NCBI GenBank assembly: GCA_017853735.1
Contig: JAFMJA010000098.1
Coordinates: 1 to 8,883, forward strand
Direction: 5' to 3'
Length of the DNA: 8,883 nt
Source of the DNA: Burkholderiaceae bacterium
GTDB lineage: Bacteria > Pseudomonadota > Gammaproteobacteria > Burkholderiales > Burkholderiaceae_C
The notes under the pieces were generated by a model. That model had not been told where the DNA came from. It searched no databases and saw only the letters and a list, made by a program, of their open reading frames with translations. Positions 1-6,843 of the stretch are shown here, one piece after another. The position numbers and the translations under genes were made by a program. The first letter of the stretch is position 1, and each line of letters opens with the position of its first letter.

Positions 1-2778
1 CGCAGGCTTTATACCTATTGCCCATCCGGCAGCGGTTGCATGGCTGACCTGACAAACAGCTCCAATGTTTTTGCCACGACCAACAGCGCCATCACCGATT
101 CCCTGCTGAATTCTTCCCCCAGTGTGTCTGTTTCGTCGGTCACCCGCTCTGGTACAACAGCGACCGTTACGACCAGCTCCGCTCACGGCTTTGTCACTGG
201 CGACTCGGCCTTGATCAGTGGCGCGACTCAAAGCGAATACAACGGCCGCAAAGATCTTATCAATGTAGGCAGCACCACAACTTTCAGTTTCAGTGTGCCT
301 GAATATCCGCCCTCGCCTGCCAACGGGACTTACAGCGCTTCTGTACCCAGCTTGCAACAGGCGGTCAGCTCAATTACACGAAGTGGCGCTACAGCAACTG
401 TCACTCTTTCCAATCACGGTTATGCGACTGGCCAGTCCATCACTATTTCCGGGTCAACACAGAGCCAATACAACGGCACATTCGCCATCACAAATACCGA
501 TGCAAATTCATTTACCTTCACGATTACCGAGGGTCCGGTATCCCCAGCAGGAAGCGGCACGGCTACTGTCGGAAGCACCTCGCGCAGCATTGAGGCATAC
601 AACGCCAACCCAACCCCAGGTATCCAGCGTTCGACTGGAAGTACAACAGTGACTGTCACCACTACGGCCAATCATGGTTTTTTAACCGGCAATCTGGTCA
701 CCATCTCTGGAGTAAGAGATTCGACCGGTAATTTGGTGTCGGAGTACAACATTGGGCCGGTTACTTTGACCAAAACTGGTAACAAATCGTTTACCTACAC
801 AATCAGCGCCACAACGCCCACCTCCCCAGCCTCTGGGACGATCTATGCGGATGGAGCTACTTCGGCCAAAACCATTACCAGCCTGACGCGTTCCGGAACG
901 ACAGCCACTGCAACTTCAACAGCACATGGTTTTGTCAACGGAGCAACCGTCAGCATTGGTGGAACTCAAGGCACCAATGAGAGCGGGTATGTCGGAAGCT
1001 TTGTTATTTCCGGCGTTACAAGCAATACATTCAATTACACCGTTACCACCACACCGGCCACTCCCGCTACAGGCACGATCACCGTGCAAAAGGCCACTGG
1101 AAGCGACCGTACATCCCTGATCAATTGGGTTCGTGGGCAGGATAATTTTGGCGACGAGGCCAGCCCCGGTGGCGGCTACACCGTGCGGCCCTCTATCCAC
1201 GGTGATGTGTTGCATTCCCGGCCGGTGGTGGTGAACTATGGAGACAGCCGCGGGCTGGTGGTGTTCTATGGCGCCAATGATGGCGTATTTCGCGCAGTCA
1301 ACGGTAGCCAAACGGCCGCCATTGGTTCTGTTTCTGCAGGAGGTGAATTGTGGGGACTGGTATTGCCTGAGCATTTTCAAAAACTAAACCGACAACGAAT
1401 TAATTCCCCAGAACTCAAGTTACCAAGCACGCTTTCGATTGCAGGAGCCCAGCCCAAAGATTATTTTGTGGATGGCTCACCCAGTGCTTACCAATTGCTT
1501 AAAGCTGACGGGACCATCGACAAAGCTTACCTCTACCTCACCATGCGGCGCGGCGGACGCTTCATTTATGCGCTGGATGTTTCTGAGCCAACTGCGCCCA
1601 CAGTCTTATGGAAAATCAGCAATGCAACAGCAGGATTTGCCGAGTTGGGCCAGACTTGGTCCAGGCCGAGGGTAACCTTGCTCAAAGGATATGTGGATGC
1701 GGCAACCGGAAAGTCCAAGCCGGTGTTGATATTTGCTGCCGGCTATGACCCGGCTGAAGACTCCGAGCCGCCCACAGCCAATACCATGGGCCGCGGCATC
1801 TTTATCGTTGATGCAGTCACCGGCGCGTTGATTTGGCGTGCCACATCCAGTGCAGACACTTCGTCATGTCCAACTGGCGCGACATGCGTTACGAGCAGCG
1901 CAATGTCATGGTCTTTTCCGGCCGACATCAGCTTTGTCGACCGCGACAGCGATGGCTATACCGACCGTCTGTATGCTGCCGATGTCGGCGGCAATGTCTG
2001 GCGGGTTGACCTGGAGCCCGCCGGTAATACGCCTGATAAGTGGCAAATATCTCGACTCGCAGCGCTTGGGTGTAGCGCCGGTGCTTGCGCCAGCGGCACC
2101 ACGCCAAGAAAATTTTTCTACCCACCCAGTGTGTTGATGGTCGGCGTGGCTGGCAATAGTGGGTCCTACGACGCGGTCTTGATCGGGTCGGGTGACCGGG
2201 AGCATCCGCTGATCAGCACGGCTAGCGGATCTGCCTACCAGGTGACCAACCGCTTTTACATGCTCAAGGATGTCTACACCTCCAAGGCAGCGCCTCCCAG
2301 TGGCACCGCCGCTATCACTGAAACGGCAAGTTCGCCATCGGACCTGATTGATGCTACCAACAGCAGCTATGACGGTACTCGCAAAGGTTACTTTGTCACG
2401 CTTGCCAACACTGGTGAAAAATCTGTCAATGCCGCCACCACGGTACAGGGGATCACTTATTTTGGTACCAATCAGCCGGTAGCTCCCAGTGGAAACTCCT
2501 GTAGCGCCAATCTGGGTGTGGCGCGTGGCTATGCACTGAGTCCTTTTACGGCGACGAGAAGCGTTTCAAACTTTGATGGTGGCGGCCTGCCGCCCTCGCC
2601 AGTGGCAGGTATTGTCAACATTCAGGTGGGTGATAAAACGGTTCAACAGCAGTTCTGCATCGGTTGCGGAGGCTCGTCAGGCGCGATCGGGGGCGATGCC
2701 AAGTCTGGTTTTGGCATATCCAACCCCAACAAGACGGTACCCATGAGCCCCCGTCGCACCTACTGGTACAAGCGCTGA
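1..2778 (+). CDS. pilY1: PilY1, type IV pilus tip adhesin/assembly protein (C-terminal part, 5' end outside window)
   Basis: The frame is open from base 1 through an internal Met at 40 to TGA at 2776, so the gene begins upstream of the window; the 40 start is not the real one. PilY1 is a secreted protein at the pilus tip that promotes pilus extension, adhesion and surface sensing. Counting from Met 40, residues 1-25 resemble the region before the propeller. Residues 30-349 are four repeat domains. From about 356 (DRTSLINWVRGQDNFGDE) the PilY1 propeller begins, with RPSIHGDVLHSRPVVVNYG at 383-401 and VVFYGANDGVFRAVNG after it. A calcium loop of the DxDxDGxxD type is intact at D634, D636, D638 and D642, followed by LYAADVGGNVWRVDL. 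The C-terminus ends RRTYWYKR, typical of the family. The N-terminal von Willebrand-like half is not in view. Identification is firm; the repeat insertion is the unusual part. Confidence 0.93.
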   Translation, partial: RRLYTYCPSGSGCMADLTNSSNVFATTNSAITDSLLNSSPSVSVSSVTRSGTTATVTTSSAHGFVTGDSALISGATQSEYNGRKDLINVGSTTTFSFSVPEYPPSPANGTYSASVPSLQQAVSSITRSGATATVTLSNHGYATGQSITISGSTQSQYNGTFAITNTDANSFTFTITEGPVSPAGSGTATVGSTSRSIEAYNANPTPGIQRSTGSTTVTVTTTANHGFLTGNLVTISGVRDSTGNLVSEYNIGPVTLTKTGNKSFTYTISATTPTSPASGTIYADGATSAKTITSLTRSGTTATATSTAHGFVNGATVSIGGTQGTNESGYVGSFVISGVTSNTFNYTVTTTPATPATGTITVQKATGSDRTSLINWVRGQDNFGDEASPGGGYTVRPSIHGDVLHSRPVVVNYGDSRGLVVFYGANDGVFRAVNGSQTAAIGSVSAGGELWGLVLPEHFQKLNRQRINSPELKLPSTLSIAGAQPKDYFVDGSPSAYQLLKADGTIDKAYLYLTMRRGGRFIYALDVSEPTAPTVLWKISNATAGFAELGQTWSRPRVTLLKGYVDAATGKSKPVLIFAAGYDPAEDSEPPTANTMGRGIFIVDAVTGALIWRATSSADTSSCPTGATCVTSSAMSWSFPADISFVDRDSDGYTDRLYAADVGGNVWRVDLEPAGNTPDKWQISRLAALGCSAGACASGTTPRKFFYPPSVLMVGVAGNSGSYDAVLIGSGDREHPLISTASGSAYQVTNRFYMLKDVYTSKAAPPSGTAAITETASSPSDLIDATNSSYDGTRKGYFVTLANTGEKSVNAATTVQGITYFGTNQPVAPSGNSCSANLGVARGYALSPFTATRSVSNFDGGGLPPSPVAGIVNIQVGDKTVQQQFCIGCGGSSGAIGGDAKSGFGISNPNKTVPMSPRRTYWYKR
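127..1086 (+). repeat. Four tandem ~70-75-residue beta-type repeat domains inside PilY1
   Basis: Four diverged copies lie at about 127-342, 364-570, 628-849 and 871-1086. The shared pattern is (S)xTRSGTTATVT, then HGF/HGY-x-TG, an ISG or IGG step, YNG or similar, then a TFxFTI/TFNYTV strand and an SPASGT-like proline/glycine end. Copy 3 has an extra insert (GVRDSTGNLVSEYN) and an irregular linker before it. The pattern resembles small all-beta domains found in phage tail and bacterial surface proteins; that comparison is from memory. The copies differ strongly at DNA level, so the duplication is not recent. Confidence 0.85.
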
Positions 2779-2850
2779 AGTTTTCATGGCCACTTTGTCA
2801 GCTGGCAAACAATCACCCAGCTTGCGATAGATCATCCGTTTGACCCGATC

Positions 2851-2879
2851 TGGGGATACATCCACCAGCGTATTTTTTT
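2851..2879 (+). terminator. Weak possible terminator after pilY1
   Basis: A short hairpin (TGGGGA 2851-2856 with TCC-A-CCA 2861-2867, one bulged A, loop TACA) is followed five bases later by seven T at 2873-2879. The stem is short and bulged, so termination may be partial. It lies in the 140-base gap between pilY1 and the fimT-like gene. No convincing promoter was seen in this gap, so read-through into fimT is possible. Confidence 0.3.
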
Positions 2880-2907
2880 ATAGCCTTCTACCAGCGATAT
2901 TTTCGTT

Positions 2908-2913
2908 GGAGGG
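2908..2913 (+). promoter_or_regulatory. Ribosome binding site that sets the fimT start
   Basis: GGAGGG ends five bases before ATG 2919. An upstream in-frame GTG begins at the last G of this motif and cannot use it, so ATG 2919 is preferred. Confidence 0.75.
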
Positions 2914-2918
2914 TGAAG

Positions 2919-3470
2919 ATGCGCTCTTACAAGTCTTGTGCCGGGGCAACCCTGATTGAATCGATGGTAGTCATCCTGCTGGCTGGATTGCTGGCGAGTC
3001 TGGCGGCACCTTGGCTGAGCGGATTCGTCAACTCCATGCGGGTGCGCAGCACGGCTCAGACACTGCACGCCAGTTTGCAATTGGCCCGCAGCGAATCAGC
3101 CAAGCGCAACACCCGGGTTGTTGTATGCAAGTCAAGCGATGGGGCGCAATGCGCTTCTGGTGGTGCCTGGGAACAGGGCTGGCTGATTTTTGTGGATGCC
3201 AACAACAATGCCAGTGTCGATCCTGGCGAGCCAGTCTTGCGTGTGGAAAAAGGGGTTGCATCCTCCTTAAGGGCTAGTGGCAATGGCTTACTGGCCTCTT
3301 ATGTTTCCTACACGCCTTGGGGCGTGACCCAGACCATTGGCGGTGCTTATCAGATCGGCACATTCACCTTATGCAGTCAATCCAATTCCAGCACCGAGGG
3401 CCGTCAAATCGTGATTGGCAGCTCTGGCCGCGTACGCACACAGAAAGCAAGCCTGAGCAGTTGCGCTTGA
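2919..3470 (+). CDS. fimT: FimT/GspH-family type IV minor pseudopilin
   Basis: The 183-residue protein has a short type III signal peptide, MRSYKSCAG, cut by prepilin peptidase PilD before ATLIESMVVILLAGLLASLAAP. Gly is at -1 and Glu at +5, and the hydrophobic helix packs into the pilus base. The GspH/FimT domain follows, with LxxARSESAKRNTRVVVC, a GxxWEQGWLIFVD segment and a C-terminal beta region ending in SSCA; four downstream Cys could form the two usual disulfides. The start is ATG 2919 because GGAGGG at 2908-2913 lies five bases before it; the in-frame GTG at 2913 overlaps that ribosome site. Position +1 is Ala instead of the common Phe. Minor pseudopilins of this type prime pilus assembly, and FimT members can bind DNA for uptake, but that activity is not shown by the sequence here. 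It sits 140 bases after pilY1 and converges on nrdR. Confidence 0.88.
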   Translation: MRSYKSCAGATLIESMVVILLAGLLASLAAPWLSGFVNSMRVRSTAQTLHASLQLARSESAKRNTRVVVCKSSDGAQCASGGAWEQGWLIFVDANNNASVDPGEPVLRVEKGVASSLRASGNGLLASYVSYTPWGVTQTIGGAYQIGTFTLCSQSNSSTEGRQIVIGSSGRVRTQKASLSSCA

Positions 3471-3509
3471 GCTGGGTTTCTGTCCGGTCTGCAAGCGGTT
3501 TGATGCAGC

Positions 3510-3959
3510 TTATCGCCGCACCTCATCCACCAGGGTCTTGAACTCGTCTATATCCTCAAAGCTGCGGTACACGCTGGCAAAGCGCACATAGGCCACCTTG
3601 TCGAGCTTCTTCAGCTCACGCATCACCAGTTCGCCGATGCGGTTGGAGGCGATTTCGCGCTGACCCAGGGTGAGCAGTTTCTCTTCGATGCGCTCGATCG
3701 CATTGTCCACTTGCTCGGTGCTGACGGGTCGCTTGCGCAGGGCCAGGTTCATCGAGGCGCGCAGCTTGTCGCGCTCGTACTCGATGCGCCGCCCGTCTTT
3801 CTTGACGATCGCAGGAAAATTGACTTCCGGCCGCTCGTAGGTGGTGAAGCGCTTCTCGCAGGAGCCGCACTGTCGCCGCCGGCGGATGAAATCGCCTTCC
3901 TCGGACACCCGGGTCTCCACCACTTGGGTGTCGTTATGTCCGCAGAAAGGACATTTCAT
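3510..3959 (-). CDS. nrdR: NrdR, transcriptional repressor of ribonucleotide reductase genes
   Basis: This is a full-length 149-residue NrdR. It represses ribonucleotide reductase operons by binding paired NrdR boxes, with ATP/dATP occupancy of its ATP-cone controlling its oligomeric state. The N-terminal zinc ribbon is intact: C3 and C6 (CPFC), C31 and C34 (CGSC), with the basic stretch RRRRQ between. The ATP-cone domain covers about residues 46-139 and contains VKKDGRRIEYERDKL and a C-terminal YVRFASVYRSF motif. Its ATG follows the glyA stop after a single base (TGA-G-ATG), and no clear Shine-Dalgarno sequence precedes it, so translation is probably coupled to glyA. The C-terminus (LVDEVRR) is complete. 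It converges on fimT, with 39 bases between the two stops and no strong terminator seen there. Confidence 0.97.
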   Translation of the reverse strand: MKCPFCGHNDTQVVETRVSEEGDFIRRRRQCGSCEKRFTTYERPEVNFPAIVKKDGRRIEYERDKLRASMNLALRKRPVSTEQVDNAIERIEEKLLTLGQREIASNRIGELVMRELKKLDKVAYVRFASVYRSFEDIDEFKTLVDEVRR

Positions 3960-3960
3960 C

Positions 3961-5205
<1,245 letters not shown>

Positions 5206-5244
5206 GGGAGGGTCGGAAATTCGCTGATCCCTCATCTGGGAGGG
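5206..5244 (-). promoter_or_regulatory. glyA start-proximal leader with competing CCCTC/GAGGG pairings
   Basis: Read on the minus strand, the last 39 leader bases contain CCCTC (5244-5240), GAGGG (5233-5229) and a second CCCTC (5212-5208) within the CCCTCCC that touches the glyA ATG. The single GAGGG can pair with only one CCCTC at a time. Pairing with the upstream copy leaves the start region open, and pairing with the downstream copy puts the start next to a stem. No Shine-Dalgarno motif lies at the normal distance. A regulatory role is inference. Confidence 0.35.
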
Positions 5245-5318
5245 CTGCCCCGGCGAACGGCAAAACACTGGGCCGGCAGACCAGCCCCGCGGCACGCTTC
5301 TTCGTGGAAATGCACGTT

Positions 5319-5348
5319 GGCAAAACCCTCATCAAGAGGGGTACTGCC
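5319..5348 (-). terminator. Hairpin with T-tract between the lytic transglycosylase and glyA
   Basis: On the minus strand this reads CCCTC-TTGAT-GAGGG followed by TTTT (stem 5340-5336 with 5330-5326, T run 5325-5322). An outer GGCA/TGCC stem (5348-5345 with 5322-5319) can close around it. It is a plausible short terminator for the lytic transglycosylase transcript, or a leader hairpin of glyA. The stem is only 5 bp and the T run only 4 long, so confidence is limited. Confidence 0.4.
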
Positions 5349-5363
5349 TATCGCCAGTCGCGT

Positions 5364-5389
5364 ACCCGCCTAGTGTAGCCGAGGCGGGT
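5364..5389. repeat. Perfect 8-bp inverted repeat upstream of glyA
   Basis: ACCCGCCT at 5364-5371 and AGGCGGGT at 5382-5389 are exact complements around a 10-base centre. It lies 12 bases beyond the lytic transglycosylase stop. On the minus strand it has no T tract after it. On the plus strand the following bases are CGTAAAAATT, so it is not a classical terminator in either direction. A TACACT that could act as a -10 lies across its centre on the minus strand, without a good -35. It could be an operator, an RNA hairpin or a Rho-assisted 3' end. Confidence 0.45.
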
Positions 5390-5401
5390 CGTAAAAATTG
5401 C

Positions 5402-6202
5402 TCAGGAGTTGATGGGAGCAAGCTTGGTCGGATTGGGTTTGATGCTGTCCTGGACTGGAACAATGGCCGGGCTGTTCATCGGGACTGACATGCCGGCGGC
5501 CACCCGGTTGAGCCTGTCAAGTTCAGCCAAGACCTTGTTGGCATAGCCACCGTCCTCTTCCAGATTGGCTGCGCCCACATAGGCGCGCAAGCCTCCCTCC
5601 AGGCTACCGGCGTTTTGGATGCAGTCTTTGAGCACCTTGACACCAACACGCAGGTTGGTCACGGGGTCAAATGCCGCGAATTTGCCGCCAAAGGTCTCAT
5701 ATTTATCGCTGTGCACCCGGGTCATCACCTGCATCAGGCCCTGAGCGCCCATCGGGCTTTGGGCAAATGGGTTGAAGCCGGACTCGATTGCCATCACCGC
5801 CAGGATCAGGGTGGGCTCGAGACGGTTGCTTTTGCCCAGGGCATAAGCCTCGGTGACCAGGGCGCTCAGGGGCTCCGGGGCTACCCGGTATTTTTTGCTG
5901 AGCCAGTAGGCCACCGCAGCCTGCTGTTTGGGCAGGGAATTGGGGTTGGTCGCCGTGGCCCGGTCGGCCGCGTCGTTGACGCCGATATATCCCACCATGG
6001 TGATCTGCCGTTGCTTGAGCCAGTCAAACAACTGCAACTCACCCACCTGGCGCAGGTTGGGCTGTGCGCTGAAGGCCAGGCCGATCAGCATGACCAGCAA
6101 GCCCAGCAGGGCAAAACCATTGTGGGTGACTTCCATGAAGCCCTGAGCCACATCGCTGGCAAAGGTTTTCAGGCCGTAAGTTAATTTTTGTGTCGCTGTC
6201 AT
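5402..6202 (-). CDS. Membrane-anchored lytic transglycosylase (SLT domain)
   Basis: The 266-residue protein has a single hydrophobic segment at about 29-46 (GFALLGLLVMLIGLAF), which likely anchors it in the inner membrane with the catalytic part in the periplasm. A family 1 SLT/goose-lysozyme-like domain covers about 115-235. It contains ILAVMAIESGFNPFAQS with the putative catalytic acid E140, then GAQGLMQVM at 152-160. It would cleave the MurNAc-GlcNAc bond of peptidoglycan and form 1,6-anhydroMurNAc. The usual AYNAG motif reads AYVGA (207-211) and is followed by YANKVL; I recall this variant from betaproteobacterial relatives. The C-terminal tail is Pro/Asn-rich. The start is ATG 6202, preceded by GGAAGGA seven bases upstream; a longer in-frame start at 6259 has no such site and adds non-hydrophobic residues. 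It lies upstream of glyA with a 196-base gap and likely has its own terminator. The exact family name is uncertain, so no symbol is given. Confidence 0.88.
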   Translation of the reverse strand: MTATQKLTYGLKTFASDVAQGFMEVTHNGFALLGLLVMLIGLAFSAQPNLRQVGELQLFDWLKQRQITMVGYIGVNDAADRATATNPNSLPKQQAAVAYWLSKKYRVAPEPLSALVTEAYALGKSNRLEPTLILAVMAIESGFNPFAQSPMGAQGLMQVMTRVHSDKYETFGGKFAAFDPVTNLRVGVKVLKDCIQNAGSLEGGLRAYVGAANLEEDGGYANKVLAELDRLNRVAAGMSVPMNSPAIVPVQDSIKPNPTKLAPINS

Positions 6203-6241
6203 AGCACGTCCTTCCTGGTCGCACGGTTCGGGTTGTCCGGA

Positions 6242-6298
6242 GGTTGGTGTCCGGGTCAACCAACAGACGCCGTGTCTGGGTTGGTGTACGTCTGTACA
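6242..6298 (-). other. Structured 5' leader of the lytic transglycosylase
   Basis: ACCAACAGAC (6259-6268) can pair with GTCT (6274-6277) and GTTGGT (6280-6285), giving a 10-bp stem with a two-base bulge and a five-base loop. A second copy of GGTTGGTGT (6242-6250, repeated at 6279-6287) offers an alternative partner for the ACCAAC arm. TGTAC/GTACA (6285-6289, 6294-6298) forms a neighbouring hairpin that overlaps the first by one base. It does not match any riboswitch consensus I could recall (c-di-GMP, ydaO, TPP were considered). Confidence 0.4.
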
Positions 6299-6401
6299 TG
6301 CCCAGGGCGAGGGTTTCGCAGTTCAGGCATCTCAGACTTAGCCGGGGTCGGCAGCGGTTCGAAATCTCCCCGAGCTACCTTTGGTATTCGGGTTGACCCT
6401 A

Positions 6402-6430
6402 ATTCTAGTGAGTCATATATACCCGGTCAA
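6402..6430 (-). promoter_or_regulatory. Sigma70-type promoter for the lytic transglycosylase
   Basis: On the minus strand, TTGACC (6430-6425) and TAGAAT (6407-6402) are separated by exactly 17 bases. Each hexamer matches the consensus at five of six positions. Transcription would start near 6395-6397 and leave a leader of about 195 bases before ATG 6202. A second -10-like TATAAT (6435-6430) lies just upstream without a good -35. Confidence 0.65.
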
Positions 6431-6451
6431 TTATAAAGAACCGGTTCCATA

Positions 6452-6465
6452 TTGATATAAATCAG
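6452..6465. promoter_or_regulatory. FNR/Anr-type binding site candidate
   Basis: TTGATATAAATCAG matches the FNR consensus TTGAT-N4-ATCAA at nine of ten fixed positions. Relative to a start at 6395-6397 on the minus strand, its centre is at about -61.5 to -63.5, close to the class I activation position. FNR is the oxygen-sensing iron-sulfur regulator of anaerobic gene expression. The match and spacing are seen directly; regulation of the lytic transglycosylase is inferred. Confidence 0.5.
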
Positions 6466-6635
6466 GTTTTTTGGCTTGTTTTGTCCTGGAAACCCAGTCA
6501 GGACTGGCGATGGAAGTGCTGTGTGGCGATTGATCGGTCTGTAAAGGCTCAGTCCTGGCCTTCAATTACATGTTGTCAAATACATACATGGATACAAATT
6601 GGCCTGCACGCAGCTTGGACCAGGCGCCAACCGGG

Positions 6636-6667
6636 CTTGGGGCCGGTCTGGCCGAACTGGCCCCAGG
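6636..6667. repeat. GC-rich hairpin in the intergenic region
   Basis: CTTGGGGCC (6636-6644) pairs with GGCCCCAGG (6659-6667) over nine positions with one G-T wobble, around a 14-base loop. There is no T run after it, so it is not a classical terminator. It lies about 180 bases before the DUF349 gene. Confidence 0.5.
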
Positions 6668-6677
6668 ATGCCTATCG

Positions 6678-6694
6678 ACACATATATATAGTGT
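6678..6694. promoter_or_regulatory. NrdR-box-like AT palindrome
   Basis: ACACATATATATAGTGT has the ACAC...GTGT ends and alternating AT core of the NrdR box (consensus acaCwAtATaTwgtgt, 16 bases) but is one base longer. Functional sites usually come in pairs about three helical turns apart, and no partner was seen nearby. The adjacent genes are not ribonucleotide reductase genes, so this is a weak call. Confidence 0.25.
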
Positions 6695-6739
6695 GGGGCG
6701 CAATCCGTGCCTGGCAAGACAGCGTCAGTTCAGGTACTC

Positions 6740-6767
6740 TGACCCCAAGCCCGTGACCCCAAGCCCG
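6740..6767. repeat. Perfect 14-base tandem duplication
   Basis: TGACCCCAAGCCCG occurs twice head to tail at 6740-6753 and 6754-6767. It is non-coding and lies 76 bases before the DUF349 start. Exact identity of the two copies points to a recent slippage-type duplication. Confidence 0.9.
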
Positions 6768-6843
6768 GATGGCCTGTCCGGCCAGGGATGCTTTCCAAAG
6801 GCGCGACAATACAGGCCTTTGTTTTCCCCCGAATATTTTGACC

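Larger units (their letters stand above)
6203..6843. other. 641-base divergent intergenic region without a supported gene
   Basis: No believable protein gene is seen on either strand here. Short open frames are Trp/Cys/Arg-rich or lack start signals. From left to right it holds the structured leader of the lytic transglycosylase (to about 6396), a sigma70-type promoter on the minus strand (6402-6430), an FNR-like palindrome (6452-6465), a T-rich stretch, a GC-rich hairpin (6636-6667), an NrdR-box-like AT palindrome (6678-6694) and a 14-base tandem repeat (6740-6767). Bases 6400-6480 and 6565-6600 are clearly more AT-rich than the flanking genes. The gap is large compared with the other gaps in this window, so an unrecognised small RNA is possible. 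Confidence 0.6.

Noticed and set aside
2779..2912. Small gene between pilY1 and fimT (for example ATG 2786, 14 codons, or a minus-strand frame)
   Set aside because: The plus frame is too short and has no ribosome site; the minus frame runs into the 3' end of pilY1 and has no recognisable family.
3489..3508. Bidirectional terminator between fimT and nrdR
   Set aside because: Only a 5-bp stem (CTGCA/TGCAG) with a 10-base loop is present and there is no T run on either strand.
5236..5295. Longer GlyA starting at 5295 or 5235
   Set aside because: The extra residues do not resemble the family N-terminus, and neither upstream ATG has a ribosome site; MYQRNILVEQ at 5205 fits the family.
6350..6385. 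GGTTCGAAATC resembling the T-arm of a tRNA
   Set aside because: The flanking bases do not form a five-pair T stem, and no anticodon, D arm or acceptor stem fits upstream.
6203..6396. Known riboswitch (c-di-GMP, ydaO or TPP) in the lytic transglycosylase leader
   Set aside because: Only isolated motif fragments such as CTGAGA or GGTAGC appear, in the wrong order and without the conserved partners.
6481..6756. Possible 91-residue protein in the intergenic region
   Set aside because: It is unusually rich in Trp and Cys, has no ATG start or ribosome site, and runs through the hairpin and tandem repeat.
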